Shown: positions 11,566 to 30,000 of the stretch, one piece after another
Layout: every line of letters starts with the position of its first letter
Position numbering within the stretch: position 1 is the first letter of the stretch
Source of the DNA: Coffea arabica
Taxonomy: Eukaryota; Streptophyta; Magnoliopsida; Gentianales; Rubiaceae
DNA length: 64,000 nucleotides
Direction of reading: 5' to 3'
Assembly: GCF_036785885.1 (NCBI RefSeq)
Contig: NC_092320.1
Location: forward strand, 13,641,557 to 13,705,556
The notes under the pieces: model-generated
Seen by the model: the letters and a program-made list of their open reading frames with translations, nothing else
Told to the model about the DNA's origin: nothing
Databases searched by the model: none
Program-made: the position numbers and the translations under genes

Positions 11566-12330
11566 ATGGCAAGAAAATCAACGATGTCAATTGTTGTTGC
11601 TCTTCTCTGTCTCCTTGCGTTGTCAATCCAGTCTACCCTTTGCCAACCCGACCTAAAGTTGAGGGACATTGATAAACAGCTTTCGGATAAACTCTTGAAC
11701 AAGGGCTACGGAGCCATGGCAGTTTTTGGTCTGGGAGAATATTTGGATGATCTGTTAATCTCTGCCCCGTCGGAATTGACCAAGAACATCACCGCCATCA
11801 CTGTTTTCTGTCCAACAGACGAAGGTTTTATTTCACAAAACCACATCGGCATTCCGACGACCTTACTCAAGTACCACGTTATACCCTTTAAGGTTGATAA
11901 GAAGACTCTTCAATCTTCCCCTCTTGGCTCCACCTTTCCTACCCTCCTCGCGAACGCCCCTCCTCTGGTCAGGACTCGCCATAACAATGAATCTTGCATC
12001 AACGATGTCAAGATTATGAACTGGGAAATCTACAATGATGGCAAGTTGATTGTTCATGGAGTTGATGCATATTTCAATCCGGCATTCGCTGTTGTTTATC
12101 CTGGAAGAGTTGCAAAGCACGATTGTGCCGAATGCAAGAAGATTAATTTGGATGATCATCATAATGATCACGAAATTCCCAAAGGTCTGAGCAGCTGCAG
12201 CAGCAACTCGCTTCTTGTATTGGCTGTAATAGTATTGGCCGTAACAGTGATTGGTTTGTCCTGCCATCGTTACTTCTACGAGGGTCGGCATGATGATCAT
12301 CTTCCAGTGAAGACTAGTGGTCTTGTTTGA
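11566..12330 (+). CDS. FAS1 (fasciclin-like) domain membrane protein
   Basis: This is a single-exon gene for a 254-residue secreted or cell-surface protein with one FAS1 domain, a fold used in plant cell-wall and adhesion proteins. The start is the ATG at 11566; the codon two triplets upstream is TTG. Residues 1-26 form a signal peptide (VVALLCLLALSIQSTLC). The FAS1 hallmarks follow: H1-like ITVFCPTDEGF (78-88), the YH pair in LLKYHVIPF (103-104) and H2-like VHGVDAYFNP (163-172). NIT (74) and NES (141) are possible N-glycosylation sites. Residues about 215-232 are a transmembrane helix, followed by a short basic and acidic tail, so it looks like a type I membrane protein rather than a GPI-anchored arabinogalactan protein. 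There is no long Ala/Pro/Ser/Thr-rich AGP stretch. It resembles the small single-FAS1 group, but the exact orthologue is unclear. A broken tandem copy lies at 4413. Confidence 0.88.
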   Translation: MARKSTMSIVVALLCLLALSIQSTLCQPDLKLRDIDKQLSDKLLNKGYGAMAVFGLGEYLDDLLISAPSELTKNITAITVFCPTDEGFISQNHIGIPTTLLKYHVIPFKVDKKTLQSSPLGSTFPTLLANAPPLVRTRHNNESCINDVKIMNWEIYNDGKLIVHGVDAYFNPAFAVVYPGRVAKHDCAECKKINLDDHHNDHEIPKGLSSCSSNSLLVLAVIVLAVTVIGLSCHRYFYEGRHDDHLPVKTSGLV

Positions 12331-12528
12331 AGTATTATTTCGGATCATTCCATGTTTTTATATTTCTAAGTAATTTGAAGTAGGCTTCAATAGTTTTGAC
12401 AAAACTAGTCTTCATAATTGATATGGTTTAAAGAAATAATTTATATAAAGTTAGTCGACATTTGAGTGAGAATAAATGATTGGATATTGAATAAAGAATA
12501 CATGGAACATGATTGACTATAGCTTACT

Positions 12529-12745
12529 TTTTTTTTTTTACCAAAGCACAACGACTTTTTGGCATAGAATACTAACCCAAATCCCGTGAGAACCCCAAAA
12601 ATCGGTATCCTTTGGAGTCTCACAGGAAACTATTATACTACACCCCAAACCCCCCGAACCCCGATGTGGGACGAAGCCTCCACAATCGGAGGAAGTCCTT
12701 TAGCGGCCCAACTGGTAACCCGACCCCCTCCCAGAGGCTTTTGTC
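12529..12745 (-). mobile_element. SINE-like retroposon with poly-A tail (minus strand)
   Basis: The insert is flanked by a perfect 16 bp target-site duplication, TTGACTATAGCTTACT, at 12513-12528 and 12746-12761. It starts on the plus strand with a poly-T run, which is the poly-A tail of a minus-strand element of about 217 bp. The body is GC-richer than its surroundings and contains CCCCGATGTGGGACGAAG. No coding capacity is seen. Pol III boxes are not clear, so the family is left open. Confidence 0.85.
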
Positions 12746-13128
12746 TTGACTATAGCTTACTAGACTACGACTTTTTTTTTTCACATCCAAGCAGTTAAAC
12801 ACTTAAACTTCATATAAAACCAATGGGTTTGCCACACAATTCTGTTATGTCTAAAATGCTCGTAATTAACTTTGTTATAACTTCTTCGAGATCTATATAT
12901 ATTTTGCCCATTTTGACGTAGATATATAAATTATTTCTTTAATTGGACAATATGGTTTGTATACGGATATTTAAGTTCAGGATTACACTTCATGGTGCGG
13001 AGACATTTTGAGATATAAATTTTTCTATTTTTTTTTCTTTTTTTCCCCTAAGTATTTTGTGGATTTCTTTTTGGGCTACCATATACAAAATGCTAAACTA
13101 CATCGCATTGCTAAACAATGATTATCTT

Positions 13129-13263
13129 GTTTGGATTGCGATTTTTCATTAAAAAAAAATTATGTTTTCTATAAAAATATTTTTAATTATATTTTATTTC
13201 AGATAAATCAAATCATTATAGTACACTTTTTCTATAAAAATTTAAAAACATAGCAACACAAAT
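13129..13263. mobile_element. Degenerate GTTTGGATTG-type MITE
   Basis: It starts GTTTGGATTGCGATTTTTCA. Its right part, read in reverse complement, resembles the left arm of the element at 4252 (T-rich arm, then TTTTTATAGAAAAAGTGTACTATAAT-like sequence). The right end is diverged, so the boundary is approximate. Confidence 0.5.
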
Positions 13264-13340
13264 GTAATTTTCGAAACATGCTTCAGTAGTAATTATCATA
13301 ATGATGAAGCTTGTCCAATGGTACTCCCCAATTGTTACTC

Positions 13341-13463
13341 TTTTTTTTTTTTTTGCACCCTCTTACCTCTCCCCACAATAATTTCATCTATGAGATATAA
13401 AATTCGAACTTAAACCTGAGAGTTGGGAGAACTTCAAGAGCCTTCCCTCGGCCATCTAGCCAA
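13341..13463 (-). mobile_element. tRNA-derived SINE (minus strand)
   Basis: Read on the minus strand, a tRNA-like head carries a box A candidate (TAGATGGCCGAGGG) and a box B candidate (AAGTTCGAATTTT). It ends in a poly-A tail, seen as poly-T at 13341-13354. The flanks are a 15 bp target-site duplication with one mismatch, CCCCAATTGTTACTC (13326-13340) and CCCCAATTGTTTCTC (13464-13478). The body is about 123 bp and noncoding. Confidence 0.88.
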
Positions 13464-14407
13464 CCCCAATTGTTTCTCCATTTGTTACTTCAAACTTCTA
13501 CAAGTTATTTTTATTTTTACTTAAGTACCTTTAGGATGAAATAAAATAAATTATTTTCTTTAAAAAAAAAAAAGTACCTTAAAGAAATGAGTTCAATAAT
13601 GTTGTAGCAGCACTTGTCATTTTCAAATTCAGCCTCTAAAACTTGTTAAAATAAACTTATCCAAGAATTTGGATGGGATACCAATAGAGGCTTCCAAAGT
13701 AGAAGCTTCAAGCTCTCAAAGTCAAAGTTTTTTTTTTTTTTTTTTTTTGCAAATACTACTATTAGACTTGTTAAATCCCAAAGAGCGATGATCATATAAT
13801 TACGAGTCATGGACTCATGGCGTGACAAAAAGAGATTAATCAACTTTTCTAATTTTTCACTTTAGAGATCAAATGATATATACATTTTAATAATATGCTT
13901 TTCTTTTCTTTTTTTTTGGGAAAATAATAGAATAGAATATATGTGCTATACAAGATCAGCTGAAATATGAAAAAGAAATTTCTCGGCAACAGCGATAACC
14001 GAAACTATGATATGGCCTTTTGTTGACAGATAAAAGTGATTTCAATGGAGAAAACGAAGTGATTTTGAATTTTGTAAATCCAAGAAGTTATTGTCATCTC
14101 TGTAAAGATAGCATTTGTCGGTATAATATTTAGAATGTACTACCATTTTATTAAAATATGTACCTTGTAATTAAAAGATTGCCGAAGAGCAACTAGAAGA
14201 ATCTTTTGTAGAAAATTTTCCAAAATACTAGCAAACAAAAGAATCTTTCAAAAGAATTCTTTTTCTTTTTTTTTTTTTTATGATAAGTGTGATGTCTATG
14301 GTCAAAATAAGTTGATATGATAAATTAAATTCAAAACGTTTTCAAATATTACTACATGCTTGACTTCTTTTTTCATTCATTTGTTATTTTCAAGAATTTC
14401 ATATCTT

Positions 14408-14589
14408 TTTTTTTTTTTCAATCGTCAACCTTACTTCTACTCCTACTTTATTCTAATCTAACTACGTGAGAGACCCAACTGGACCTATGGGGGATCGATG
14501 GGGACAGAACCACCACCGGACCAGACAGGTGCACCACGCACCCGTCTGGATTTTTTTGTGAAGAACCACAATTGTGGCAAATTGGTCTA
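14408..14589 (-). mobile_element. SINE-like retroposon with poly-A tail (minus strand)
   Basis: The insert is flanked by a perfect 20 bp duplication, TTTCAAGAATTTCATATCTT, at 14388-14407 and 14590-14609. A poly-T run on the left is the tail of a minus-strand insert of about 182 bp. The head contains a GC-rich block with an inverted pair (CCAGACGGGTGCG and CACCTGTCTGG, minus strand). Box A and B are not convincing. Confidence 0.85.
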
Positions 14590-14616
14590 TTTCAAGAATT
14601 TCATATCTTAATAGGT

Positions 14617-14792
14617 CTATTTAGATATGGATTTTTTTTACAAATATTATTTGACTTACATTATAGACACCTTTAATATCAATAAATTTTTTATTTTACA
14701 TACATCATGTTACGATAATGTTACAGTATTATTCTAAATAATTTTTTAAAGATTATCCTGAATAAATTTTTCAGGTGATCTCGAATCCAAAC
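14617..14792. mobile_element. Possible MITE ending in AATCCAAAC
   Basis: The right end GAATCCAAAC and left end TTTAGATATGGATT fit a degraded pair of GTTTGGAT-type inverted ends around an AT-rich 175 bp core. The left end has mutated, so the call is tentative. Confidence 0.4.
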
Positions 14793-15950
14793 ATATACAA
14801 TATTCTCCATAAGAAGCTTAACGTATTATATTCTGATATATTTGCTTTTTAATCATTAAGATAATCTAAGCTCGACATTGTTGAACTTGAACGTAGACGC
14901 TTATGTAATATTATATGATATCTAGGCGACTTAAAAGTACAAAACATCAACATATGATTCTCGTGACCTAATTGGGCCGTAGTTCTTTAGATTGTTCGTT
15001 ACAGCCAAACTATTGATGATAGCTCTGACCACCTACTGAACTGCCCCATTTCCAATTGGCGAAATTACCAATTTGGTCCCTGATAAAAAAAAATCTTTTT
15101 TTTAGTCTCTTACATTTAAAGTTAGTTAAAATAGTTACTCAATATAAAAATTTTGCTCATTTGTTCCCAAAGATCATTTTTACTTAGTTTTTTAGTCAAA
15201 GACTGTATGTCTACCTCAGGTGCCTATAATTATAAAGGCAAAATGGAACACTCGATTTCTACTTCGATTGTAGATACAACTGACTTAGTTTTAAGAATAT
15301 GTCACAAAAAAATAATAGAAAAAGCACTTTAACAGGTACATAATATTAGTTGTATACCACCATTGATAAATATCAAAATAGGCGATATTCACTAGGATAG
15401 GAGTATCCTCTCGAGTAAAAGTTTTCACAACCAATCGATTGAAATGAGGATTCCAAATTGCATGAGCAATAAGTCTTACATATAAAAAGTCTTTATATGG
15501 TGGATGAAAATTGAGGGAAAGGAGAGATTATGTGTTTTTTTTTTTTTTTTGGGTTAAAGGGAAACAAATTTTATCCATTTTGGCCTTGAAATTATGAACA
15601 TGTGAGGTAGTATTGCCTTCTTGGGTAGAAAATTGAACAAAAATGAGCTTTGGGACCAAACGCGCAAAAGTTTTATAGTTGAGAGACTAATCACTATCTT
15701 TGGGACCAAACGCTATCTTGACCGATTTTAAATATGAGGATCTAAAAAAGTTTCTCTCGGAAATGTGAGTGGACCTTCGTATCAACTCCCATTTGAGTTG
15801 ATGGAATGTATCCCATTTGAGTTGATGCAAGTCACTATCAATCCCAAATAGTGCCTACCTGCGTCCTTCTAATTACAATTTATATCAGCCCCTTCTCCAG
15901 TAGCCCCGCCTCTCAAAAATCAACCTGGGAACCGAGGAGGACCCGGAAAG

Positions 15951-22911
<6,961 letters not shown>

Positions 22912-24184
22912 TATCACCCAATCTCTGTTTAACTGAGCTGATAAAGAGCGATGTATTGATGCGATAAACTGTTGTTGTAGCTGCAATAATGTTGTATTTA
23001 CCTGTAACACCAACTATGGGGTTCAGGGGATCTGTAGCACTGAAGTATGTTTGGATTCCTTCAGTGACCGCCTCAATTTTAGTTTCACCTTGTTCTGTGG
23101 CAGAAAGATTCTGCCATTTGCTAAATTCAGATTTAATCAACTAGTGATGTGCTTCAGTACTGGTGATATTAATCAATTGATTCTTGATACAAAGATAATT
23201 CAAATATTCATGAATAAATTGATTATAATTATCAACAAACTCTAACGAACAACCTTTTTTTAGTTTGTCGATCGTTAATAATTTTCCTAATTAGAAAACA
23301 ATTCTAGGTACAATTATAGGATTTAATCTTTTAACAGTATTAAATATTAGAAAACTCTAATTCTAATCAATAAATATGTTACGAGGGTTTACTTTTACCT
23401 ACAGTTACCTATGGAAATAAGATAATTAGACTAGTTAAATTGAATATCTAAATGCAAGACTTCAACATCAATTAGATTAAAAAAAAATATGACAAATTAA
23501 ATAACCTTTACAAAACTTAAAGTTTAATTAATTTTACAAGACACATCAAACTTATAACTGCTAAATGCAAAAGATGATCAAGTTAGTCAAGAAAAAATCA
23601 TTAAAAACTAATTCAAACTACACTGATACATCAAATTACACTTAAAGTTGCAGACCAATATCAAAATCGTTAAACATTTAAACTGTAGTGGGATGGAGTA
23701 ATATTTCGTTGGTTTAGACTATCTTATATCCTTGCTGCTAAATCAATAGTTTTTCCAAGAAAAAAAAGAGTTATTAATTTTACTTTTCTATAGTTTAAAA
23801 AGAAAGAAAATAAAAAACTTTGGCCAAGTTTCAGCATTTTCTGAAGTGAAATAGTGAAACTGTTATGGCATGTCTCTTTTCTGTCTCAGCCCACACATAC
23901 AAATTTAGGAAATCCCAAAAAATCCAAAAGCAAAAGGTTCCTTTTGGTCCACTGCTGTACTATCTGCAATCATCCAAACTCCAATTCTTCCCTCCCACCT
24001 CACCCCAAAAGGTACGTTCTTTATCCCATTTTCTCTTCTTCCATTGCATTGCCACAGGATAACTCACTCAAGTTTACCATTCCTTCGATCACAATCTCGA
24101 CCTGATTTTGCTCTGCATTTTTCATATGATTCAATGAGTTAAGCAGGGCATTTCTTGAGAGGCCACTGAACTGAACTGAACTTC
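22912..24184. other. SCPL29 3' region and PPR gene 5' region
   Basis: This holds the SCPL29 3' UTR, about 0.7 kb of very AT-rich DNA, and the presumed promoter and leader of the PPR gene from about 23850. The leader is C-rich. Small overlapping open frames at 23854-24105 are not recognisable and could be upstream ORFs. Confidence 0.5.
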
Positions 24185-27013
24185 ATGGCCTCTTTCAAGC
24201 TCACAATATCACTGGAAAATCCTTCATATGAAAAACACAAGTTTACAGTGAATTCTGTCCGAATTGTTGATTCCTTTTCGATTTCCTTGTTTCCTGGATG
24301 CTTGCATATATCTGGATCATGTGTAAGCAAGCCCTTTTGCAAGGTGCAGCCCATTAAGGTTTCTCAGTTGGATACTGAGCTTTTGGATACTTGTGATTCA
24401 AATTTGGTTGTTGATTCGGTTTTCGAGTCAAATGATGATGTGGATTCCGAGAGTGTAGATTCTAGCAGAGGGAATTTTGATGGGAATTTTAGGAAGGGTG
24501 GGTTTAATGTTTGGAAAAGATTTATGGGTGTAAAGAGAGTGAAGAAAGATTCAAACTTGAGGTCAAATTTGTGGAAGGGGGTTAATAAGGCGAAAAGTGG
24601 AGAGAAGGCTATGAAAACTGACAGGAAAGATATTATGGATCGTCGTTTATCGGATAATAAACTGGCATTGGATTTTGATATTAGTAATTTGGAGTGTGAT
24701 TTGAGCTTGAAGCGTTGTAATGGAATCTTGAAGCAACTGGAACATAGTAATAGTGACAGTAAAGCTTTGAGTTTTTTTGAGTGGATGAGAGAAAATGGGA
24801 AGTTGAAGAAGAATTTGACAGCGTATAATTTAATATTTAGAGTGCTAGGGAGGAGAGAGGACTGGGATGTAGCAGAGGACATGATTAGAGAGATTGCTGA
24901 TTCAGGGTGTGAGATCGAATATCAAATTTTTAACACTCTGATTTATGCTTGTTACAAGCGGGGGCTTGTAGATTTGGGAGCAAAGTGGTTTAACAGGATG
25001 TTCGAACATGGGGTCAGGCCTAATATTGCCACTTTTGGAATGCTTATGAGTCTTTATCAGAAGGGTTGGAGAGTTGAGGAGGCAGAGTTTGCGTTTTCTA
25101 AGATGAGGGAGCTTAATATTGTATGTCACTCAGCATACTCAGCTACGATCACTATATACACACGCATGGGCTTGTATGATAAGGCAGAAGATGTTATTTC
25201 ACTCTTGAGAGCAGATAAAGTAACCTTAAATCTGGAGAATTGGTTGGTTATGCTTAATGCTTACAGCCAACAAGGCAAGCTAGATGATGCTGAGAGAGTC
25301 TTGCTTTCTATGCAGAATGCTGGTTTTACTCCAAATATCATTGCTTACAACACACTAATTACTGGTTACGGGAAAGTTTCAAACATGAATGCTGCAGACC
25401 GTTTGTTTCATGACCTTGAAAATGTCGGATTGAAGCCCGATGAAACAACTTACAGGTCCATGATTGAAGGATGGGGGAGGACAAATAATTACAAGGAAGC
25501 CAAGCGGTTCTATATGGAACTTAAAAGGTTGGAACTTATGCCGAACTCATCAAATTTGTTCACAATGATAAACTTGCAGGCTAAACATCAAGATGAAGAG
25601 GGCATCCTGAGAACTATCGATGACATGATGATGATTGGTTGCCAGAAGTCCTCTGTCCTTGGTATAATTTTGCAAGCTTATGAGAAGGCTGAAAGAATTG
25701 CAAAAGTGCCTCATATTCTAAAAGGTTCTCTCTATGACCACATTCTGCAAAATCAGACATCTTGCTCAATTCTGGTCATGGCTTATGTAAAAAACTGCTT
25801 GATAAGTGATGCTTTGAAAGTGCTAAAGGAGAAGCAGTGGCAGGATTCTCTATCTGAGGACAATCTGTACCATTTGCTTATCTGTTCTTGCAAAGAATTG
25901 GGTCATCTAGAGAATGCCAAAAAGATCTTTGATTTCATGCCAAAATCTGATGACAAGCCTAACTTGTACATAATCTGTACAATGATAGACATTTTCAGCA
26001 CAATGAGTCAATTCAGTGAAGCTGAAAGCCTTTATATCAAGTTAAGAAAATCAGGCATTTCCTTGGACATGATAACTTTCAGTGTTGTAGTCAGAATGTA
26101 TGTGAAATCTGGCTGTTTAGAGAAGGCATGCATAGTTCTTGATGTAATGGACAAACAGACGAACATTGTTCCAGATGTTTATCTGCTTAGAGATATGTTC
26201 CGAATTTATCAACAGTGTGGTATGCTCGATAAATTGCAAGGTCTTTACTACAAAACCTTGAAAAGTGGAATCATATGGGATCAGGAATTGTACAACTGTG
26301 TGTTAAACTGCTGTGCTCGTGCTTTGCCAGTTGATGAACTCTCAAAAGTTCTTGATGAGATGCTTCGACATGGGTTTGCTCCTAATACTGTCACTTTTAA
26401 TGTGATGCTTGATGTTTATGGAAAATCTGGGCTATTCAAGAGGGCAAGGAAAGTATTTTGGATGGCTAAAAAGCGAGGTCTAATTGATGCTATCTCTTAC
26501 AATACAATGATAGCTGCATATGGGCAGCATAAGGACTTGAAGAATATGTCATCTACTGTGAAAAAAATGCAATTTAATGGCTTTTCAGTTTCCCTTGAAG
26601 CCTATAACTGTATGTTGGATGCCTATGGGAAAGAAGGTGAAATGGAGAAATTCAGAAATGTCTTGCAGAGAATGAAGGAATCTAGCTGTGTTTCAGATTC
26701 CTACACATACAATATAATGATTAATATATATGGAGAGCAAGGATGGATTGAAGAAGTGTCTGGCATTCTGATGGAACTGAAACAATTTGCACTTGGGCTT
26801 GATTTATGCGGTTATAACACATTAATAAAAGCATATGGAATTGCAGGAATGGTTGAAGAGGCTGTTGCTTTGGTTAAAGAGATGAGAGAAAATGGTATAA
26901 AACCTGACCGAATAACCTATTATAATCTGATCAATGCACTGCAAAAGAACGATATGTTTCTAGAAGCTGTCAAGTGGTCTTTGTGGATGAAGCAGACAGG
27001 ACTATCTAATTAA
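24185..27013 (+). CDS. BFA2: P-class pentatricopeptide repeat protein, plastid, BFA2-like (At4g30825 orthologue)
   Basis: A single-exon gene for 942 residues, starting at the ATG at 24185. P-class PPR proteins bind specific organelle RNAs and protect or process them. The N-terminal part is Ser-rich and irregular, as expected for a plastid transit peptide and linker. About twenty 35-residue PPR motifs fill the rest (for example AYNTLITGYGKVSNMNAADR, TYRSMIEGWGR, TVTFNVMLDVYGKSG, YNTLIKAYGIAGMVEEAV). The C-terminus lacks E, DYW or SMR domains. It ends LWMKQTGLSN, close to the LWMKQMGI ending I recall for Arabidopsis At4g30825. Long shared phrases such as ENWLVMLNAYSQQGK and YNIMINIYGEQGW support orthology. 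In Arabidopsis that protein, BFA2, stabilises plastid atpF/atpA-region transcripts for ATP synthase assembly. That function is inferred here by orthology. Confidence 0.92.
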   Translation: MASFKLTISLENPSYEKHKFTVNSVRIVDSFSISLFPGCLHISGSCVSKPFCKVQPIKVSQLDTELLDTCDSNLVVDSVFESNDDVDSESVDSSRGNFDGNFRKGGFNVWKRFMGVKRVKKDSNLRSNLWKGVNKAKSGEKAMKTDRKDIMDRRLSDNKLALDFDISNLECDLSLKRCNGILKQLEHSNSDSKALSFFEWMRENGKLKKNLTAYNLIFRVLGRREDWDVAEDMIREIADSGCEIEYQIFNTLIYACYKRGLVDLGAKWFNRMFEHGVRPNIATFGMLMSLYQKGWRVEEAEFAFSKMRELNIVCHSAYSATITIYTRMGLYDKAEDVISLLRADKVTLNLENWLVMLNAYSQQGKLDDAERVLLSMQNAGFTPNIIAYNTLITGYGKVSNMNAADRLFHDLENVGLKPDETTYRSMIEGWGRTNNYKEAKRFYMELKRLELMPNSSNLFTMINLQAKHQDEEGILRTIDDMMMIGCQKSSVLGIILQAYEKAERIAKVPHILKGSLYDHILQNQTSCSILVMAYVKNCLISDALKVLKEKQWQDSLSEDNLYHLLICSCKELGHLENAKKIFDFMPKSDDKPNLYIICTMIDIFSTMSQFSEAESLYIKLRKSGISLDMITFSVVVRMYVKSGCLEKACIVLDVMDKQTNIVPDVYLLRDMFRIYQQCGMLDKLQGLYYKTLKSGIIWDQELYNCVLNCCARALPVDELSKVLDEMLRHGFAPNTVTFNVMLDVYGKSGLFKRARKVFWMAKKRGLIDAISYNTMIAAYGQHKDLKNMSSTVKKMQFNGFSVSLEAYNCMLDAYGKEGEMEKFRNVLQRMKESSCVSDSYTYNIMINIYGEQGWIEEVSGILMELKQFALGLDLCGYNTLIKAYGIAGMVEEAVALVKEMRENGIKPDRITYYNLINALQKNDMFLEAVKWSLWMKQTGLSN

Positions 27014-30000
27014 TGAGGCAAATGGACACTACTCACTGTGGTTGCTCTATCTCTTCTCTTATTCTCTTCTGCAACAAAAACCTAAGCTGTGATATAACAC
27101 TGAATTTGTTGTAAGTAGGCATGCCATATACACATTTTCTTCGTACCATATGTAGTTTTTTTTTTAATCCTCTTATTTGTTGTATAGTCATCATAAAGTT
27201 TCCTATCCTTTAATGTTTGCTTCTTTTACGCCTTTTCTATGATGCCATGAACCTTCTGAAATAACATTCAACTTTGGTAGATAAGTTGAAGTGCATATTG
27301 GAAATGCTAAGCTGTAGAATTGATGTTTGGATTCTGCTATTTTTCTGCCATTCCTTGCCTAGGGCTACAAACATGCAAAGACATCTACAGAAGTATCAAT
27401 AGGTTCCAAAACTTTTAATTAAAAGTGCTGAAAGAGTTTATGTGAGATGCAGGAAGCGTCCCCTACCCTTTGGCGCCTCAGTGTCAACTTAGCATTGATA
27501 CTAAAATAAATATAATTCCACCCTAGCTGATTATGTTACATGTTTATACTTGAATGCAGATAGCTTTTGTACTTTAATTCTTATGAGTGGAGGCATAGTT
27601 ATTTAATTGCCTGCTTCTCCTCTCGTGATCATGCACAACATGTCTGCAATTTATTTTCTGCTATTCTTGTGAGCTTCCTGTTCAAGGCTAATAATTTCTT
27701 TGAGGATGTCTATTTATAATGATGTAGTAGGATACGGAGTGGATTTTTCGTGCACAAAGTTATGTGATGTAATGAATATACTAACTCTGAGTAGTCATGA
27801 CTTGTTTTGGATTCCTAAAAACGGGGAGAGAAATAAATTATAAATGGGATGTTTATGAAGGATACATGGCAAGATGATAGAAGATGGGATAAGGAGTGGA
27901 GTAGGAAGTGGGAGAAAAGATCCAGGGCAATAATGCCCCATTATCAATGCTGAAATTCATTCGCAATTTGAACTTGTGGGCCAAAATGAACTTAGGATGC
28001 ATGAAAAGTTTATACTCCCCGAGAAAGAGCTTAGAGTAGTGTAAGAAATCATGGTAGCAACCACCTATGATGAGAGGATTCATGTTTCTGGATAAGTTAC
28101 CAACAGATTTGCCTCCTATGTCTGCATTATCTCCTTGGTTTTTTCAGAAACCGCTTCCAGATATAAAGACTACACCATGCATTAAGGGACAAATGCCATC
28201 TTAAAACATGGTGTAATGCGGATGTGAAACAAAACAAGTATAATAGAGTACCCAGAGCTGAATCTAGATAGTCAGAGATCAGATCACTAACTAGCTTTGA
28301 CCCACGAACTACGTGCATATTTGTCCCTATATACAAATCATTAAGAAGTAGCCACTATCCAGGAAAGAACGGCAGACTACTGTTTCTATTAGCTGTTCCA
28401 CCAGCCAAAGTTCGACAGAAGATATATCCAATTGAGCAAGCACCAATTTATACAGACACTGCACAACCTGATCTAGGACAAGAATCATTTTTAACCTCTA
28501 GCAATTTATTCATTTTTTCTAGGCTCTGGAATCTTTGCATTCCATCTGAATACTTGAATTTTGGACTCAAACCTTTTTTATCTCTGCCATACAAGCTCTC
28601 TTCGTCTCCATCAACTTTACTAGCCTGCTGTTTTTGCACCTTCTAATGTTAATGGATTCAAAATTGTATTTTTGAGGAAGGTTGTAAGTTTCCTTGGATT
28701 GATTATAAGTTCTTTTAGTTTTCTTTTGGATTGATTTTAAGTTCTTTTGATTATAAGTTCAAAAACCCAGCCGAGTCAACACTGAAACGGAGCTCTCCAT
28801 TCTAATACCGAGACGAAATAATTCCTAAGATACATGGATTACCAAGAACTCAGCTGAGAAGTCTCTAACTTGGATAGAAACGATCGAATCACACTGAGTT
28901 AACTTGAATCCAACCAAAAACCAACAGAAAAAAACAAAAAAAAAAAAGAGATGAAATTGTTATATTAGAAAAAAAGAGAAAAACAATTGCTGTATCTGAC
29001 AACCCACGCACAAAAGACCAAAATACAGAGGAAATAAAAGACTCAACAGTGAAATTCATCAATAATTTGCAATCCAAAACAACAATAGAACGAAAAATCA
29101 AATCAAAGAAAGCTACCACTTTACTTTTCTCTCGAAAACTGCAGCCATACAAAGTGAAAAAAAGTGAGAGAAGGAGGTGTAAAGGAGAAGATGGCCAAAA
29201 CTTCAGTAGAGGAGAGGTGAAATTTGGTGAAACTTTCTTTCATGAACGCATTATTTGGATGCTAAACTTCAGGAAAAGTGTCTGAAATTTAGGTCCAAAG
29301 CTTCAAAGAGGAGAAAAGTTCAGAAATACTAAGAATTTGATCTATACTCGGTGAGTTCTTTTTGTGGTTGAACGTTGCTCCATTGTTTATATAGATAAAC
29401 ATTTTTCCTATCTGTATTTTCTCTTATAGAAAAGTTTGGGGTTAAAATCATGGACATCTATCTCAATTGGGTTTGGCCCGATTGATTTATTTCTTTAATT
29501 TTTTTTTACTTATTAGTAGGTATGAATTAGAAACGTATTTGGATTAATTGTGGCCCTTATGTAATGAGCCAAGGTTGAATTAATTTCGATTGTGTCCAAA
29601 ATAATATTTAGGAATTTAGATTTATCTGACTAATTTGTGTTGTTGAAATTTATTTTGGGTCAAACACAAGCTTAACACTTATCTCACATATAATTCAAAG
29701 TATATAATAGATTAGTCCAAATTCATTTGATATTTAGTAAAAATATTAAAATATCTGTTATATCTTTTAATAGAAATTTTCTTACTGGTAATCAATTTTA
29801 TGAGATAGCTGTTAGTAGAAGTTTCATCTTTATTGACTTTTTTTTAGCTATAATGGTAATAAATTATACAATATATTTATTACTAAAACTTCTATTTTTA
29901 TTGACTTTTATAGTTATTATAACTACCTACAACACTGGTTATAGCCTCCATATATAACAAATGAATTGTAATGAATAATTACTTATAATCATAACGCTTC

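Larger units (their letters stand above)
10190..12330 (+). repeat. Right copy of the tandem segmental duplication (intact FAS1 locus)
   Basis: Counterpart of 3535-5180. This copy keeps the full promoter region, a TATA box and an intact reading frame. The copies start about 6.65 kb apart, and a 2.7 kb solo LTR between them accounts for part of the spacing. Confidence 0.85.
12331..15950. other. Intergenic region rich in SINE-like retroposons and MITEs, no gene seen
   Basis: 3.6 kb between the FAS1 gene and the carboxypeptidase gene. The elements I can delimit are listed separately (12529, 13129, 13341, 14408, 14617). The remainder, including 14800-15950, is AT-rich with poly-T runs (13728, 15535) and no recognisable gene. 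The 3' end must include the carboxypeptidase promoter; no clear TATA box could be fixed. Confidence 0.6.

Noticed and set aside
11863..12348. 161-residue antisense frame over the FAS1 gene
   Set aside because: It mirrors the coding strand of a clear FAS1 gene and has no recognisable motif.
12586..12798. Pro/Thr-rich 70-residue frame
   Set aside because: It falls mostly within the retroposon bounded by the 16 bp duplication.
24364..24882. 172-residue antisense frame inside the PPR gene
   Set aside because: A Ser/Leu-rich shadow of the PPR coding sequence with no support of its own.
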